This document shows positions 1 through 9,743 of a stretch of 64,000 nucleotides of DNA, piece after piece. The notes below the pieces were generated by a model, which saw nothing but the letters and a program-made list of their open reading frames with translations, searched no databases and had not been told where the DNA came from. This DNA is from Mesostigma viride (Eukaryota; Streptophyta; Mesostigmatophyceae; Mesostigmatales; Mesostigmataceae). Both the position numbers and the translations under genes were made by a program. The DNA lies in NCBI GenBank assembly GCA_009746045.1, contig RPFO01000104.1:955076-1019075 (forward strand). The letters are read 5' to 3'. Position 1 is the stretch's first letter, and every line of letters starts with the position of its first letter.

Positions 1-145
1 AGTTGGCTTTTGATGTTGTAGATAGATCGATGTTGTAGATAGATTAGACCGGTAGGACTGTTTGCATCCATCCATCCATCGGGGTTAATCCTCCGTGACT
101 CCCCAACGGGAGCACAAGTTTAATTAATTAATTAATTAATTATAG
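1..145 (+). mobile_element. LINE family A, 3' end fragment
   Basis: The stretch matches the last 150 bases of the fuller LINE copy ending at 2604: the GATGTTGTAGATAGAT block, ACCGGTAGGACTGTTTGC, a short CATC run, a CTCCC-CAAC-GGGAG hairpin and a TTAA-type tail. Only the 3' untranslated part is present. It is either 5' truncated or cut by the window edge. Confidence 0.75.
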
Positions 146-261
146 GCAGGGCGTAACTAAATGCTGAAAGCATCATCCATGGGGGCCATTATGCCCACGC
201 TGGCAAGGCTGGCCATGCTGAGGGCAGGGGAGGGTAGATGAGGTACGTGCCTAGCCTTTTC
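146..261. repeat. Short shared repeat, no gene
   Basis: No coding signal is seen. The part near 200-250 (AAGGCTGGCCATGCTG followed by GATGAGGT) recurs at about 13958-14000, so this is probably a degenerate repeat. Confidence 0.35.
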
Positions 262-703
262 TTATCAAGGAGACAACCAGCGCAGGCCAGAAATCGGGAG
301 AATCCGGACCATGGTAGCTCGAGCCTGCCGTTATCTTGTCCGCGTGTTCGAGTCGTTAATTCAGGATGATGAAGATGCATGATGGTGCATGATGGAAATG
401 TGTATCCTTGTGCATTGAAATTATGGCTGGCTTACGTGAAGAGCGACTAGATTACCTAGACGGTGGGGCCGGAAACAGCATGCTTGATCAGGGCGTGTGT
501 TTCGAGCCTAACTGGCCGGGAGTGTCTAGTTGTGAGCACCATTGCTGCGATCGCTCTCCCACCATTTACGAGGAAATACCCGCAAATGGAAAACCACTGA
601 AAAGGTCTAGCTAGTCAGTCATCACGTTAGCCATGCCATGATTCCAAACGTCCAAGAACTGCACACGGTGCAAAGGCAAAAAGCCGGAGGACAGCACTTT
701 CAA
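262..703. mobile_element. CACTA-derived fragment
   Basis: This block is close to internal sequence of the two CACTA copies further right. Its first part matches 17973-18180, starting ATCAAGGAGACAACCAGC. Its second part matches the opposite strand of 18730-19035, equivalent to 41160-41470. In the full copies these are two inverted arms with about 800 bases between them; here they are fused at the shared GGGGCCGGAAACAGC stretch. It is therefore a rearranged internal piece without terminal repeats or the GGTGAGAA arrays. Confidence 0.65.
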
Positions 704-986
704 ATGTGCGGCGGTAACCAAAAGCCCGCGCATGCCAGAAAACATCGTGTTGCTGCAGCGACGCGACGATGTGGACAAACGAATCCAGTGCCAAGCTCGG
801 AACGGCCGCAAAGGAGATCTGGCATCACAGGTTTCAGATGTGCGGAGATACTATGCTATCCAGCCGGTCCACGACCTGTTTGTAGAGCTTGTGCCAAGGG
901 GCAGCACCGAACAGATGTGGGTGACGTTGCAAAAAACACCGGACTTGACGGAGCATAATGTCTCGGGCATAGTCTTTGACCAATAA
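642..986 (+). CDS. Exon-like frame of unknown product
   Basis: The frame is open from 642 to the stop at 984-986, with its only usable Met at 732, so it looks like a terminal exon rather than a whole gene. It begins with a cysteine pair (CTRCKGKKPED), a later Cys, then an 80-residue tail rich in charged and aliphatic residues ending VSGIVFDQ. The composition looks protein-like and unlike the satellite frames nearby. The first 50 bases also occur in decayed form inside CACTA copy 2 near 41425-41480. It may therefore be a transposon exon, or a host exon of which the CACTA element took a piece. No family is recognised. Confidence 0.3.
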   Translation, partial: FQTSKNCTRCKGKKPEDSTFKCAAVTKSPRMPENIVLLQRRDDVDKRIQCQARNGRKGDLASQVSDVRRYYAIQPVHDLFVELVPRGSTEQMWVTLQKTPDLTEHNVSGIVFDQ

Positions 987-1786
987 ACGATGCAAGAGTT
1001 CAACAAGAGTCGTGATGAAATCAACACGATAAGAACAAAGACGTGAAAAACGATGTAACTGAGAAAGAACAACACCATATTTTGCTGTGTGGGAAAGGAG
1101 ACTGTGAATATCGGGGTAACGAATAAAAGGAATTTGCTGGTATTTAGGATCCTTTTCTTATTCTGATCCTTTTCTTATGTTCGGTGTGATCGAGTTGGGC
1201 ATGCATGTTTTTTGGCTTCTTGGATGGAAAACATCTGTCTAGGTGGCCTTATACACAGAAAAACCTCATTTAGCGTATGTCCAGGATTTAGCACGCAAAA
1301 CCTTATACCTTGAGCTAGACTTGTCGGAATGACCTGAGACTTGGACCACTGCTGTCCCCCTGTTAGCCGGATTTTCGATTGATTTTGTGGCCTTATCTGA
1401 AGTGTTTATGATATGTTTATTCCCAATGTCCGGTAAAAAAAGACCTGTTTTGCGGGAAAATTAATAATTGTTCAAGGTTTTGCCATTTCCATGATGTAAA
1501 TATAGCTCAGCAAGCTACACACTCAGGTAACTACAAATGGTTGATTTTTGGTTGCCAACAAATGTGTGCATTGGCTGGGGCATACCCAGCCCTAATTAGC
1601 GTCTTTTTCTATTTATAGCGCAATATTGGTGTATACTTGGGGGTAGTACCCCCAACAAGTGCATGGACAACTCACAAGAGATGTTATTTAGTGCCCGCAA
1701 TCATATTTCAGCATTGTGCAAATGAATTTCAAGTGTTATTACCATAGTTCAATTTTTAAGTCCTGATTTTGGGGTGCCACCTCCCC
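987..1786. repeat. Degenerate AT-rich repeat
   Basis: No gene is seen. The sequence shares spaced blocks with 15460-16330: TTGTCGGAATGACCTGA-like, TTTTTGCGGGAAAAT-like, TAGCGTCTTTTTCTATTT and a GGGGGTAGTACC-like stretch, in the same order. This indicates two old copies of one interspersed repeat whose ends cannot be placed. Confidence 0.5.
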
Positions 1787-1798
1787 ATGCCTATGCAG

Positions 1799-2604
1799 GT
1801 TGATGTGGTGGACCATCGCATCTCCCTCGCCTGGCACGCTTTACGCCAGTACCGGGCCCTGTGGCGCAAGCCCCTGGGCAAGATCGAGAAACAGGACCTG
1901 TTTAAGGTCCTCCCTGTTCTCACGTATATATGGGGCCGAGACGTGGACCCTCACCGCCGACCTGGCCCGCAAGCTGGACGGCGCGGTCACCAACATGCTG
2001 CGCTCCATTTTCAGAGTAGGATATGCTGCTCATGTCCGCAATGAGGACCTGTGCCAGGGCATGCCATATATCACCAGCACCATTAAGCAGCGGCGCCTGC
2101 AGCTAGTAGGGCACCTAGCTCGCACCAACCAGGTAGACACCTCACGTGGCCCCCCCGCGGGACTGCGACCAGCTCAGCCTGGCCAGCACCTCCTGACGTG
2201 GGCCGGGCCCCGTGATGTTAGACGCCGCAAGGCCCGCACCTTCGAAGAACAGCTAGTAGAGGACATGGGGGGCCTAGGCCTCTCCGTGATTTGGAAGAAG
2301 ATGATGGACAAGGCCAAGTGGGCCCAGGTCATAGAGGACAACGAGCCCCCCCCTGTGGGGAAGCGCCCGCGTGTGCAATCCCGCGGGAGGCACGCCAGAC
2401 AGCTCCCCTAGGGTAGCGTGATGCTGTTTAGATAGATGTTTGTAGTTAGTGATGCTGTTTAGATAGATGTTGTAGGTAGCTGATGTAGATAGATTAGACC
2501 GGTAGGACTGTTTGCACCCATCCATCCATCCATCCATCGGGGTTAATGCTCCGTGACTCCCCAACGGGAGCACGAGTCTAATTAATTAATTAATTAATTA
2601 ATTA
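1799..2604 (+). mobile_element. LINE family A, 5'-truncated copy with 12-bp target duplication
   Basis: The insertion is flanked by the direct repeat ATGCCTATGCAG at 1787-1798 and 2605-2616, which fixes both ends. It encodes the region after the reverse transcriptase core: VDHRISLAW, then LTYGAETWTLTADLA, a GHLARTNQVDTS block and a basic end stopping at 2409-2411. A four-base TATA gain near 1928 shifts the frame inside the YGAETW motif, so the copy is dead. After the stop come the 3' untranslated region, a CATC run, the CTCCC-CAAC-GGGAG hairpin and a TTAA-type tail. 5' truncation plus a target duplication is the normal result of target-primed reverse transcription. The clade was not determined. 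Confidence 0.85.
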
Positions 2605-2616
2605 ATGCCTATGCAG

Positions 2617-2822
2617 AGAGATGCTCTCTGTTGAGAAGCCCTGCCCTAGCCCTTGTATAGCCATGATGATCTTCCCCCACATGACAGGCTCCCCCTTAGC
2701 TGGGCATAGCTTGATAGATCATGAGGGTGCAGGTGCCCTGGTGCACCTAGAGCAAGGGTAGCTTACATTCCCACCCTTGCAGGAAGTAGCCCAGAATGTA
2801 TTAAAAGCCATATGCCCCTTCT
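2617..2822. other. Unassigned spacer
   Basis: No reading frame, repeat match or motif is recognised between the two LINE-related blocks. Confidence 0.3.
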
Positions 2823-2881
2823 CAGGGATATGTGCTACATGTACTCCCAACGGAGTCATGTTCCTAATTAATTAATTAGGC
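2823..2881 (+). mobile_element. LINE family B, 3' end fragment
   Basis: GGATATGTGCTACATG, an ACTCC-CAAC-GGAGT hairpin, TCATGTT and a TAAT tail match the 3' end of the family B element finishing at 10880. Its tail abuts the inverted family A copy that follows. Confidence 0.6.
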
Positions 2882-3335
2882 CCCCCATGTCCTCTACGAG
2901 CTGCTCTTTGAAGGTGCGGGCCTTGTGGCGTCTAGCCTGGCTGGGCCACGTGAGGAGGTGCCGGCCCGGCGGGGCGGGGCGCAGCCCTGCAGAGGGGCCA
3001 CGTGAGGTGTCTACCTGGTTGGTGCGAGCTAAGTGCCCTACTAGCTGCAGGCGCCGCTGCTTGATGGTGCTGGTGATGAGTGGCATGCCGAGGTACAAGT
3101 CCTCCTTGCGGACATGAGCAGCGTATCCTACACGGAAAATTGACCGCAGCATGTTGGTGACCGCGTCGTCCAGCTTGTTGGCAAGGTCGGCGGTGAGAGT
3201 CCACGTCTCGGCCCCGTACGTAAGAACAGGGAGGACCAGGAACAGGTCCTGTTTCTCTAGCTTGCCCAAGGGCTTGCGCCACAGGGCCCGGTAATGGCGT
3301 AAAACGTGCCAGGCGAGGGAGATACGGTGGTCCAC
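2868..3335 (-). pseudogene. LINE family A ORF2 C-terminal remnant, inverted copy
   Basis: On the minus strand 155 codons stay in frame from VDHRISLAW-like sequence through LTYGAETWTLTADLA to GHLARTNQVDTSRG and EDMGG, then stop within the TAAT tail at 2868-2881. The equivalent region of the copy at 1799-2604 is frameshifted; this one is not. It starts at nearly the same codon as that copy, so both lost the endonuclease and reverse transcriptase at about the same point. The LINE-derived sequence ends near 3340. Confidence 0.75.
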
Positions 3336-3340
3336 GTCGG

Positions 3341-3979
3341 CCTCGCAGCTCTATATCTATGGTGCCCGCGACCCTGATGGGCCTGAGTTTCGTTCCACAG
3401 AGCCTGCTGCATATGTTGCCCATAGCTCGTGCAAGAAGCCTGATTTTGTTCATGAACCATTTGTGAATAAGCACATGACTTGGGACCTAGGGTCAACAAA
3501 TGGCGGTCGTGGTCAGACCCCCCTGTATTCAAACCAGTGTATCTCTCTAATGAATTAGCATTTTGTAGGTCGGAGTAACTCAAAAATCCTTTGATTTATG
3601 GGCTTTCAGGCAAAGTATACACATGACTATGAAAAAAAATTCCCTAGATGTTATGACATGTTCTATAAATAGCTCAGAAAGCAATATATCGCTTCTTTTT
3701 TAAAAAAAACACGGGTTAAGGTAACTGAATAGCCACTTGTACGCTTGTAAATATCCGTGCCTTAGTAGCTACCTCCGTGTCTGCGCTCCCCCGGTGGCCC
3801 CACTGCCCCCGCAGTGCTCCAGCGTGACAGCTTCGTTGCCCACAGTGGTGGCGCTGCGGGTCTGAGCCCCCAGTACCAAACCAATAATCTGCACATTCCA
3901 GCGTGGGTTCCTGCAGCTGAGCCTAAGTTTACAGGTTGGTCTCCAAACTGTTTGGTGGTCCAAACTAGTCAGCAAGCTG
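3341..3979. other. Intergenic, probably 3' flank of the sialyltransferase-like gene
   Basis: No gene is seen. On the minus strand a TGTAA lies at 3933-3929, about 47 bases past the stop at 3980-3982. TGTAA is the usual poly(A) signal in volvocine green algae, but a single 5-mer is weak evidence. Confidence 0.3.
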
Positions 3980-5401
3980 TCAAGGCACAGAGACAAGAAG
4001 CCCTGCATCTTGCAGCCGCTTCCACGCCTGCCATTCTCCGGAGAAGTCGTGCTTTTTGGCGCCCGCCGCGAGCAGGTTGTTGGTATCGGCCGCTACCTCA
4101 GCACCTTTGACGCCCGGGTACCCGCGCTCGTAGTAGTAGCCGTACAGCACCTCCCCCGGCTGGCCGAACCCGTAGAGCGCCACGCGCTCACACACCAGCA
4201 GTGCCAGCGACACGGCCAGGGACCCTGTCGTCGGCTTCTTCGCGGTGAACGCGCGCGCAAGGTCAAAGGTGGCCATGGTGGCCATGACCAGCCGGTCGGT
4301 GACGTCGGCAGTGTAATTGTTCCGGATGTGGTTGCGCAGCAGCACCTTGGTGGGCACAGGCAGCCCCTTGGACAGGTACTGTAGCATGGGCACGCACCAG
4401 GGCTCGCAGCGCATCACGTACAAATCAGGGGGGGGCTCGCCCTCGCCCCCTCCCTTGCCCCGCTGCACCGCGTTGTGGTAGGAGAGGAGGGACTTTGGGA
4501 AGACGAGCCGCAGGCTGGTGCGGCGGCCGACGTCGGCCTCGTACCCCTGCACAGGCGCCGCGTTCATGCGGATGACCACGTCAGCCGCGTCTATTTCAGG
4601 GCCATGGCGTGCACCCTTGAGGCGGCGGCCGGACCCTACCACCGCGCACGTGTGCTGGCACTGCGCGTTGATGGCGCGCGCGAGCGCTTGGCCCTCTTCT
4701 GCCGGGTGTGCACCCGTGACGTTGGCAGCATCATTCCAAGTGTAGGGGAAATGCTGCAGGACCTCCTTGCAGATGCTGCCCCCCTGGAACAGCCCAGGGC
4801 GGAAGATACTGTCCAGGGACACGTTGTCAGCAAGGTAACTACTCTCAAGAGCCGATGGTCCTTTGCCTGCGGGGCCATGGCCAGCACGTGAGGTCTCGCC
4901 ACGGATGAGGGCCGCTGCGTGGGCGATTGCGCACGGGCAGGGCCGTGGGTTTGCTTCGTTTTGAGGCAACTCTTGCGAAACGGGAAGGCGCGCCTGGCAC
5001 GCGACGGCCAGGATCCACGCGACCCAAAATAGGGAGTATGAGGAGGTGTGAAAGTATCGCAGTGGGCGAGCAAGCCGAGGTCGCGGTGAAGCTTCTGTAC
5101 GAGGCAACGGTGCTTTGCACGAAACTGCATTCAATCTAACGTAAACCAGATTGCTTGTTACCAATTCCGGGTCGCCGTTGCAACATTCCCAGCAGTCAGG
5201 TACATCATTGTTCGGCGAAGCCCTGCATGATATGGGAATCGTTGTCGTCGTTGGGGTGCCTCTGATCGGCACGTCCCTGATATCGATCCGGCTTGCCGCA
5301 GTGCTCTTGGCTTTACGTATGCCTGGCATACGTCCATCCCGGCAAATCAAATACAAAACATAAAATAAAAAACCATGATTCACTGATTTCATGTTGGCCA
5401 C
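3980..5401 (-). CDS. Sialyltransferase-like protein, glycosyltransferase family 29
   Basis: This 473-codon frame carries the GT29 sialylmotifs in order. Motif L is at residues 252-306: CAVVGSGRRL, then IDAADVVIRMNAAP, then a DVG-x2-T stretch and FPKS. Motif S is at 390-413 (PTTGSLAVSLALLVCERVAL, then YGFG). Motif III-like YYYERG is at 422-427, and motif VS is H451-x4-E456. The MNxAP and ExDVG spacing is closest to the ST3/ST6 side of the family. GT29 enzymes are Golgi type II proteins that transfer sialic acid or a related sugar from a CMP donor; the donor and acceptor here are unknown. A hydrophobic stretch at 121-135 could be the anchor, with a weaker one at 10-20. The next Met after residue 25 is at 279, so the start must be M1, M4, M25 or an upstream exon. 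AATTTTAG just upstream may be a splice acceptor. Confidence 0.82.
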   Translation of the reverse strand: MANMKSVNHGFLFYVLYLICRDGRMPGIRKAKSTAASRIDIRDVPIRGTPTTTTIPISCRASPNNDVPDCWECCNGDPELVTSNLVYVRLNAVSCKAPLPRTEASPRPRLARPLRYFHTSSYSLFWVAWILAVACQARLPVSQELPQNEANPRPCPCAIAHAAALIRGETSRAGHGPAGKGPSALESSYLADNVSLDSIFRPGLFQGGSICKEVLQHFPYTWNDAANVTGAHPAEEGQALARAINAQCQHTCAVVGSGRRLKGARHGPEIDAADVVIRMNAAPVQGYEADVGRRTSLRLVFPKSLLSYHNAVQRGKGGGEGEPPPDLYVMRCEPWCVPMLQYLSKGLPVPTKVLLRNHIRNNYTADVTDRLVMATMATFDLARAFTAKKPTTGSLAVSLALLVCERVALYGFGQPGEVLYGYYYERGYPGVKGAEVAADTNNLLAAGAKKHDFSGEWQAWKRLQDAGLLVSVP

Positions 5402-5979
5402 AAGAGCCTAAAATTACAAAGGGCCGGCAGACCCGCGCGGCATTAAGTTTTATATCGCGCTCCTACCTCCTGGCCGGGAAGCCGACTGTACCAGGCCCGG
5501 CCTGGAATGAGTCATGGAATCATCGCGTCCGGCTAATCCTGCATGATCTTGATTTGCACTAGAATCTATATACAATATGCGTTGCCCGCGCCTGCATGCA
5601 TGCAGTAACGAATCTCTCCCAGGAAATTAGCTCCTTGTTGGGCAGGAAGAGCACCCAGCTGCGCCGTGTTCGCGGCTGTAATCCACCTTTTCAAAAGCAA
5701 AAATGACGCTCAACTCAGGGCTCAACTAAAAAAAAAGAGAATTTTACAGATTAGTAAAGTTGGGGCCCGGTAATTACAGATTAGTTTCACTAATTACAGA
5801 CAGGTGTTTCTTATTACAGATCAGTCGGGATTCTTAGTTCGATACGTCAGACCATGGTCAGACAGCGGTTTTCCCGATCCAATTCTGATTCGTTTGGTCA
5901 GATTCCTGTTTCCGTCACGCCCTTTACGGAACATGTGCGAAATTTTGGCGCGGACAAGACGTGAACGTCTGTGTAACGT
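5402..5979. other. Upstream flank, no gene seen
   Basis: No supported frame. Around 5740-5820 the phrase TTACAGATTAGT or close variants occurs about four times, a short degenerate tandem. The promoter of the minus-strand gene should lie here, but no clear TATA box was identified. Confidence 0.3.
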
Positions 5980-6575
5980 TCGGGGAAAGCGATGCGCGCA
6001 TTTTTTTTTCCCTAGCATGGTGGGCATGGCGACGTGAATTCAGGCTGCTCGGCATGTCGGAGGACTAAGCCAATGATATGGCGGAAAATTTTCTGTTTCA
6101 TGAGATCACTGCTTTGTTTTCATGTAATCGGCATGGGCGTTTTCATGTCATTAATCAGAGCGAATTTTCTGTCCTCTGGAATAATTAAGAAAAGGAATTC
6201 ATGTTGGCGGCAGTGGCTGACAAGTTTTGCGGACTAAACTTATCGTAGTCAAGCCGTTAGCGTTGGTAGAACTGGATTGAAAGCTTTGACAACCGGGGGT
6301 TTGCACTTTTCCGGTTTGTCTCGGTAAGTAATTACATGATGCATGCGCGATCGAAGTAACGCTCATCCGCCTGCATGGGAGGCCGGCTTTTCTTGCGTCC
6401 CCTGGGCGAAAGATTTACAAGGGTTAGGTACAGTTTGTCGGGCGACGGTATCTGCTCTGTTTTTTGTGCTGTACGGGCTCATCGTTGTGAGCTTTTTGCG
6501 CCAAACTTTGCAGTTTCGCCTGGTCGTTTGCCCCCTGCGCATGCTCGAGTATAGTTCAATATGTACCTGGCAATT
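5980..6575 (+). repeat. Dispersed repeat D, copy 1
   Basis: The block aligns in order with 12760-13380. Shared landmarks are a CCATGGCGAC-like start, an ATCGGCATGGG phrase, GAATTCATG, CGGTAAGTAATT, GGGCGAAAGATTTACAAGGG-like and GAGCTCATCGTT-like stretches. The CG-GTAAGTAATT phrase, kept in both copies, looks like a splice donor. No intact protein is visible. Confidence 0.5.
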
Positions 6576-7994
6576 TTAGATTGCTTTCGTTGGAAGGTCC
6601 GCCAGATTATGGTTCATAAGGAAAGTAATAGAGCTTGGGTTTTGAAACGGGGTTTTGGGGAGAATATTGCGTGTATTTCTTGTACATGACGAGAGACCAA
6701 ACCTTAGCAGCGGCATGAGCTAGTGCGCCTCGCTAGGAGCTGAAAATCTGCAGAACGGTTTACATTTTCACACGCAGGAAAGGAAGCGCGATAGTGAGCA
6801 TAATGTTTGACATGTTTTGTTAGAGTAAATGTATGTAGGTATCGGTTACCATGGGTTCATTTCAGTACTCACCCTTGAGGAGGAGACTTGCAGCCTAACA
6901 TCATATGCCAAGGCAGCCAAGCTAGCCATGGCTGGCAATATGGTTTACAACAAGCTATACCTTGCATACATGTTTTATTGATTGCATTCCGTTATCCCTT
7001 TGTCTTTGGGCATGTTGGATAGTGTACTGAGGTCATTTTACAAGGTTTTGTTGCGTTCAGTATTTTCTTTTGTGGCACACAGCGTTCACTTTAACGGCTG
7101 GAATAAATATGGGAACCGCTAGATAGTTAGTCATGTGATGCATACAACATTATTGCTCTGCAGCCTTTTACAGCACGTCGTGCCATGCCCGAGGGAACGT
7201 GAGGGCATACGTTGCCCTGAGAGTCTTGCCACCCCTTTTCGTACACTGACTGAGTTGGCATGGCTGTGGGCGTATTCCATGATGCATGAAGTGTTCCTGT
7301 GTGCAAACACCGTCTGAAATGAACTAGCATCTGCCCAGATTGTAATCTAAACCAACTGCCCTTGTTTGTTCTACGTTAGGGTCTCCTCAAACTTTCATCA
7401 TGTCTAGTTTTTCACGCATTTCTTGGTAACTGTTGTTCATGCATTTCTTGGTAGCTTGCACACGTGCCTTTCTTGCAAAAGGAGATCCTAATCTGGCCAC
7501 TGCATGGCCACATAGAGTAACTAAATAAGCTAGGAATTCATCATGGATGCGAAAGAATTAAGTGAGGGTAATAGGTGATTGATTGACTAACTGGTTGTTC
7601 ATTGTTGACTAGCTGATGAATGACTAACTTTACACATGCAATGCTGGCTTGCTGGCCCATAGCACTAATTGCATGTACAATCATGAAACATCGTGAAGAG
7701 TCAATTATAGACACTTTACTAGGCACTTACACCGTTTGCTAGTTTATGGTTCAGGAGCTTATCAAGGAGCTTATAACTGGAGAGGTTACGCCCTGCTATC
7801 AAGTGAGACAACTACATTCAATTGTCTCCTTGATATTCAATCACTATCAAATCGCTGGCCTGCGCTGGTTGTCTCCTTGATATTCAATATCCCTGAGGAC
7901 TAATGCTCACGTGACGTAGTTACGTTAAAAGAGTCAAGTATTCTTGGACGTGTAAATTAATTAACTAATGGTTATTCTCAATTTATACTTGTAC
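6576..7994. other. Gene-poor stretch with one fold-back motif
   Basis: No coding frame is supported. Near 7803-7835 GAGACAA and TTGTCTC form a hairpin. The phrase GTCTCCTTGATA occurs twice between 7825 and 7890, the second time next to GCCTGCGCTGGTT. The opposite strand of this phrase recurs at about 262-290, 17973 and 42235. Confidence 0.35.
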
Positions 7995-8250
7995 AATTTA
8001 TCCATGATACTTGTAGACACCGACCTCGGTCTGGCCGGCCCCCAGCGGCTTGGCCAGCCGGGGCGCTATATCCTGAGCTGGCCTGGCCCCAAGGACAAAC
8101 CCTGATGGGTCAACTGGTAGACTTGCCATGAACTATACAAATCAGTTACCACGCTAGACAGGACCCCTAGGGTAGAGAGCTTAGAATGATAGAGTTGACT
8201 TGATGTTTGATGTTGTAGATAGATTCGACCGGTAGGATTGCGTGTCCCCA
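7995..8250 (+). mobile_element. LINE fragments: family B C-terminus joined to family A 3' UTR
   Basis: Translation at 8010-8105 gives [20 protein letters not shown]-like sequence, matching the ORF2 tail at 10440-10510. After about 8170 the GATGTTGTAGATAGATTCGA and ACCGGTAGGA phrases are those of the family A 3' untranslated region. These are two partial copies placed end to end. Confidence 0.6.
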
Positions 8251-8365
8251 TCCATCCATCCATCCATCCATCCATCCATCCATCCATCCATCCATCCATC
8301 CATCCATCCATCCATCCATCCATCCATCCATCCATCCATCCATCCATCCATCCATCCATCCATCC
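8251..8365 (+). repeat. (CATC)n microsatellite
   Basis: About 28 CATC units follow the family A 3' UTR phrase. In other LINE copies the same position holds only three to five CATC units, so this run expanded from the LINE's own short repeat. The HPSI or WMDG peptides in its frames are artefacts. Confidence 0.9.
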
Positions 8366-8399
8366 ACCCCATCCCCACCCCCATCCCCCATCGCCATTC

Positions 8400-9665
8400 T
8401 CCCCTGGTGGGCCAGCAGGCATCCTTGGCCCTTGCCATCTTCAACGCACGCACATTGCTAGCAGATAGCGGCCGTAGCTACCGGGTAGAGGAGCTCCGGT
8501 TGCCTTCTGCATAGCCCATCGTGTGTCTATTCGGCTAGGCGTGCAAGAGCATCGCCGCTCGGTGCCACTTGGCATGGTGAGCACTGATCGCCTAGCGGGT
8601 GGCTGGCGGTTTTACTTCGCTGGTAGTGGTACGCCAGGCCAAGGTGGTGTTGGTCTTTTGTGTTCGCCGCTGGCAGTTGCCAGCCTCAGCACGCTGAAGT
8701 TTCTAACCCCACGCCTTATGGTAGCACATTTCACCTCCATCGAGGGGCGGTCTAAACACCACCTCACGGTGGGGGTGGGCTACGCACCCCATAGATAGTG
8801 GTCTACCTGAGTTAATGGAACGCCGGAAGTTCTTCGAGTCCTTGCATAGCCTTGAGGGGGCCACCCCGGCCCGCCACTTTTTAGTTATGCTGCTTGACGC
8901 CAATGCCACGCTCCCCGTGGGCACTGCTGGTAGTCGCTTTGCGCCTGCTGACACGGCTGCTAACGACAACACTTCCTGTTTTCTGCCTTTTTGCGGGATA
9001 GCGGGATGGTTGCTGTCAACTGCCACTTCCAACGTCCCTCACAGGACTTGGTCACTTTTCGTGGCCCTAACGGCCGTCAGGCCTGTCTGGACTACGTGGT
9101 GGTACGGCAGCCCAGATGCACCTCGGTTCTGGACACCCGAGTGTTTGACACGCCCACGGTGTGCTCTGACCACCGGTTGGTGCGCGCCACCATTCGCCTC
9201 TGGTTCCATGTCCCCGAGCGCCGCGCCCCAGTGGCCCGCCCTGACTGGTCTGCCCTACGCCCGGTCCGGGGAGATCCTGAGGACTGGACGGACGCCGAGC
9301 ACGCGCGGAACCGGTGCCGACTGGAGTACCTGTGGACCCTGGACGCCCGGGCGGACGTCGACGAGCTGGACAAGGGTGCTCCCAACGCCGCCATTTTTGC
9401 GGGCTTTGCGGCCCGTGCCCCGTTGTTGGCGGCCCGGCACCTGCCGGTCATGCCCCGCCGCCGCCCCGGCCCGCTCTACCGCCAGGACCCCAAGGTCTTG
9501 GCCGCCCGGCACCGCCTCAAGCGTAACCGGGACCTGCTGCAGAAACCGGTGGTCAAGGCCGCCCTCGTGGAGGCCTACGAGCACGCTCAGGACGCAGAGG
9601 CGGCCCAGTGCATCGCAGATGCCAAGGCCTGCCAAGCTCGCAACCAGGGCAAGGACATGTGGTAG
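8400..9665 (+). pseudogene. LINE AP-type endonuclease domain, decayed
   Basis: Pieces of an exonuclease-endonuclease-phosphatase fold appear in sequence: [14 protein letters not shown] (start of the domain), GVQEHRR (glutamate motif), GTPGQGGVGLL, YAP, LLDANATLP (Asp-x-Asn motif) and CSDHRLVRATI (Ser-Asp-His end motif). The frame changes at least at about 8515, 8800 and 8990, and a stop lies at 8796-8798. From about 9200 an Arg/Ala-rich linker runs in one frame to the stop at 9663-9665. The order and motifs match the N-terminal nicking endonuclease of apurinic-type LINEs. Confidence 0.75.
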
Positions 9666-9743
9666 CACCTCGACCGGCTCGGCGGCCGGCGGCAGCGCAC
9701 CCCGGTGGAGCACACGGGGGACGGCACGGCGCCGGTTTAAGCC

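Noticed and set aside
2639-3340. Twin-priming inversion of a single LINE
   Set aside because: The tail of the plus-strand piece lies in the middle, between the pieces, not at an outer end, and the two pieces belong to different families.
8066-8514. Frames of HPSI or WMDG repeats
   Set aside because: They are translation of the CATC microsatellite only.
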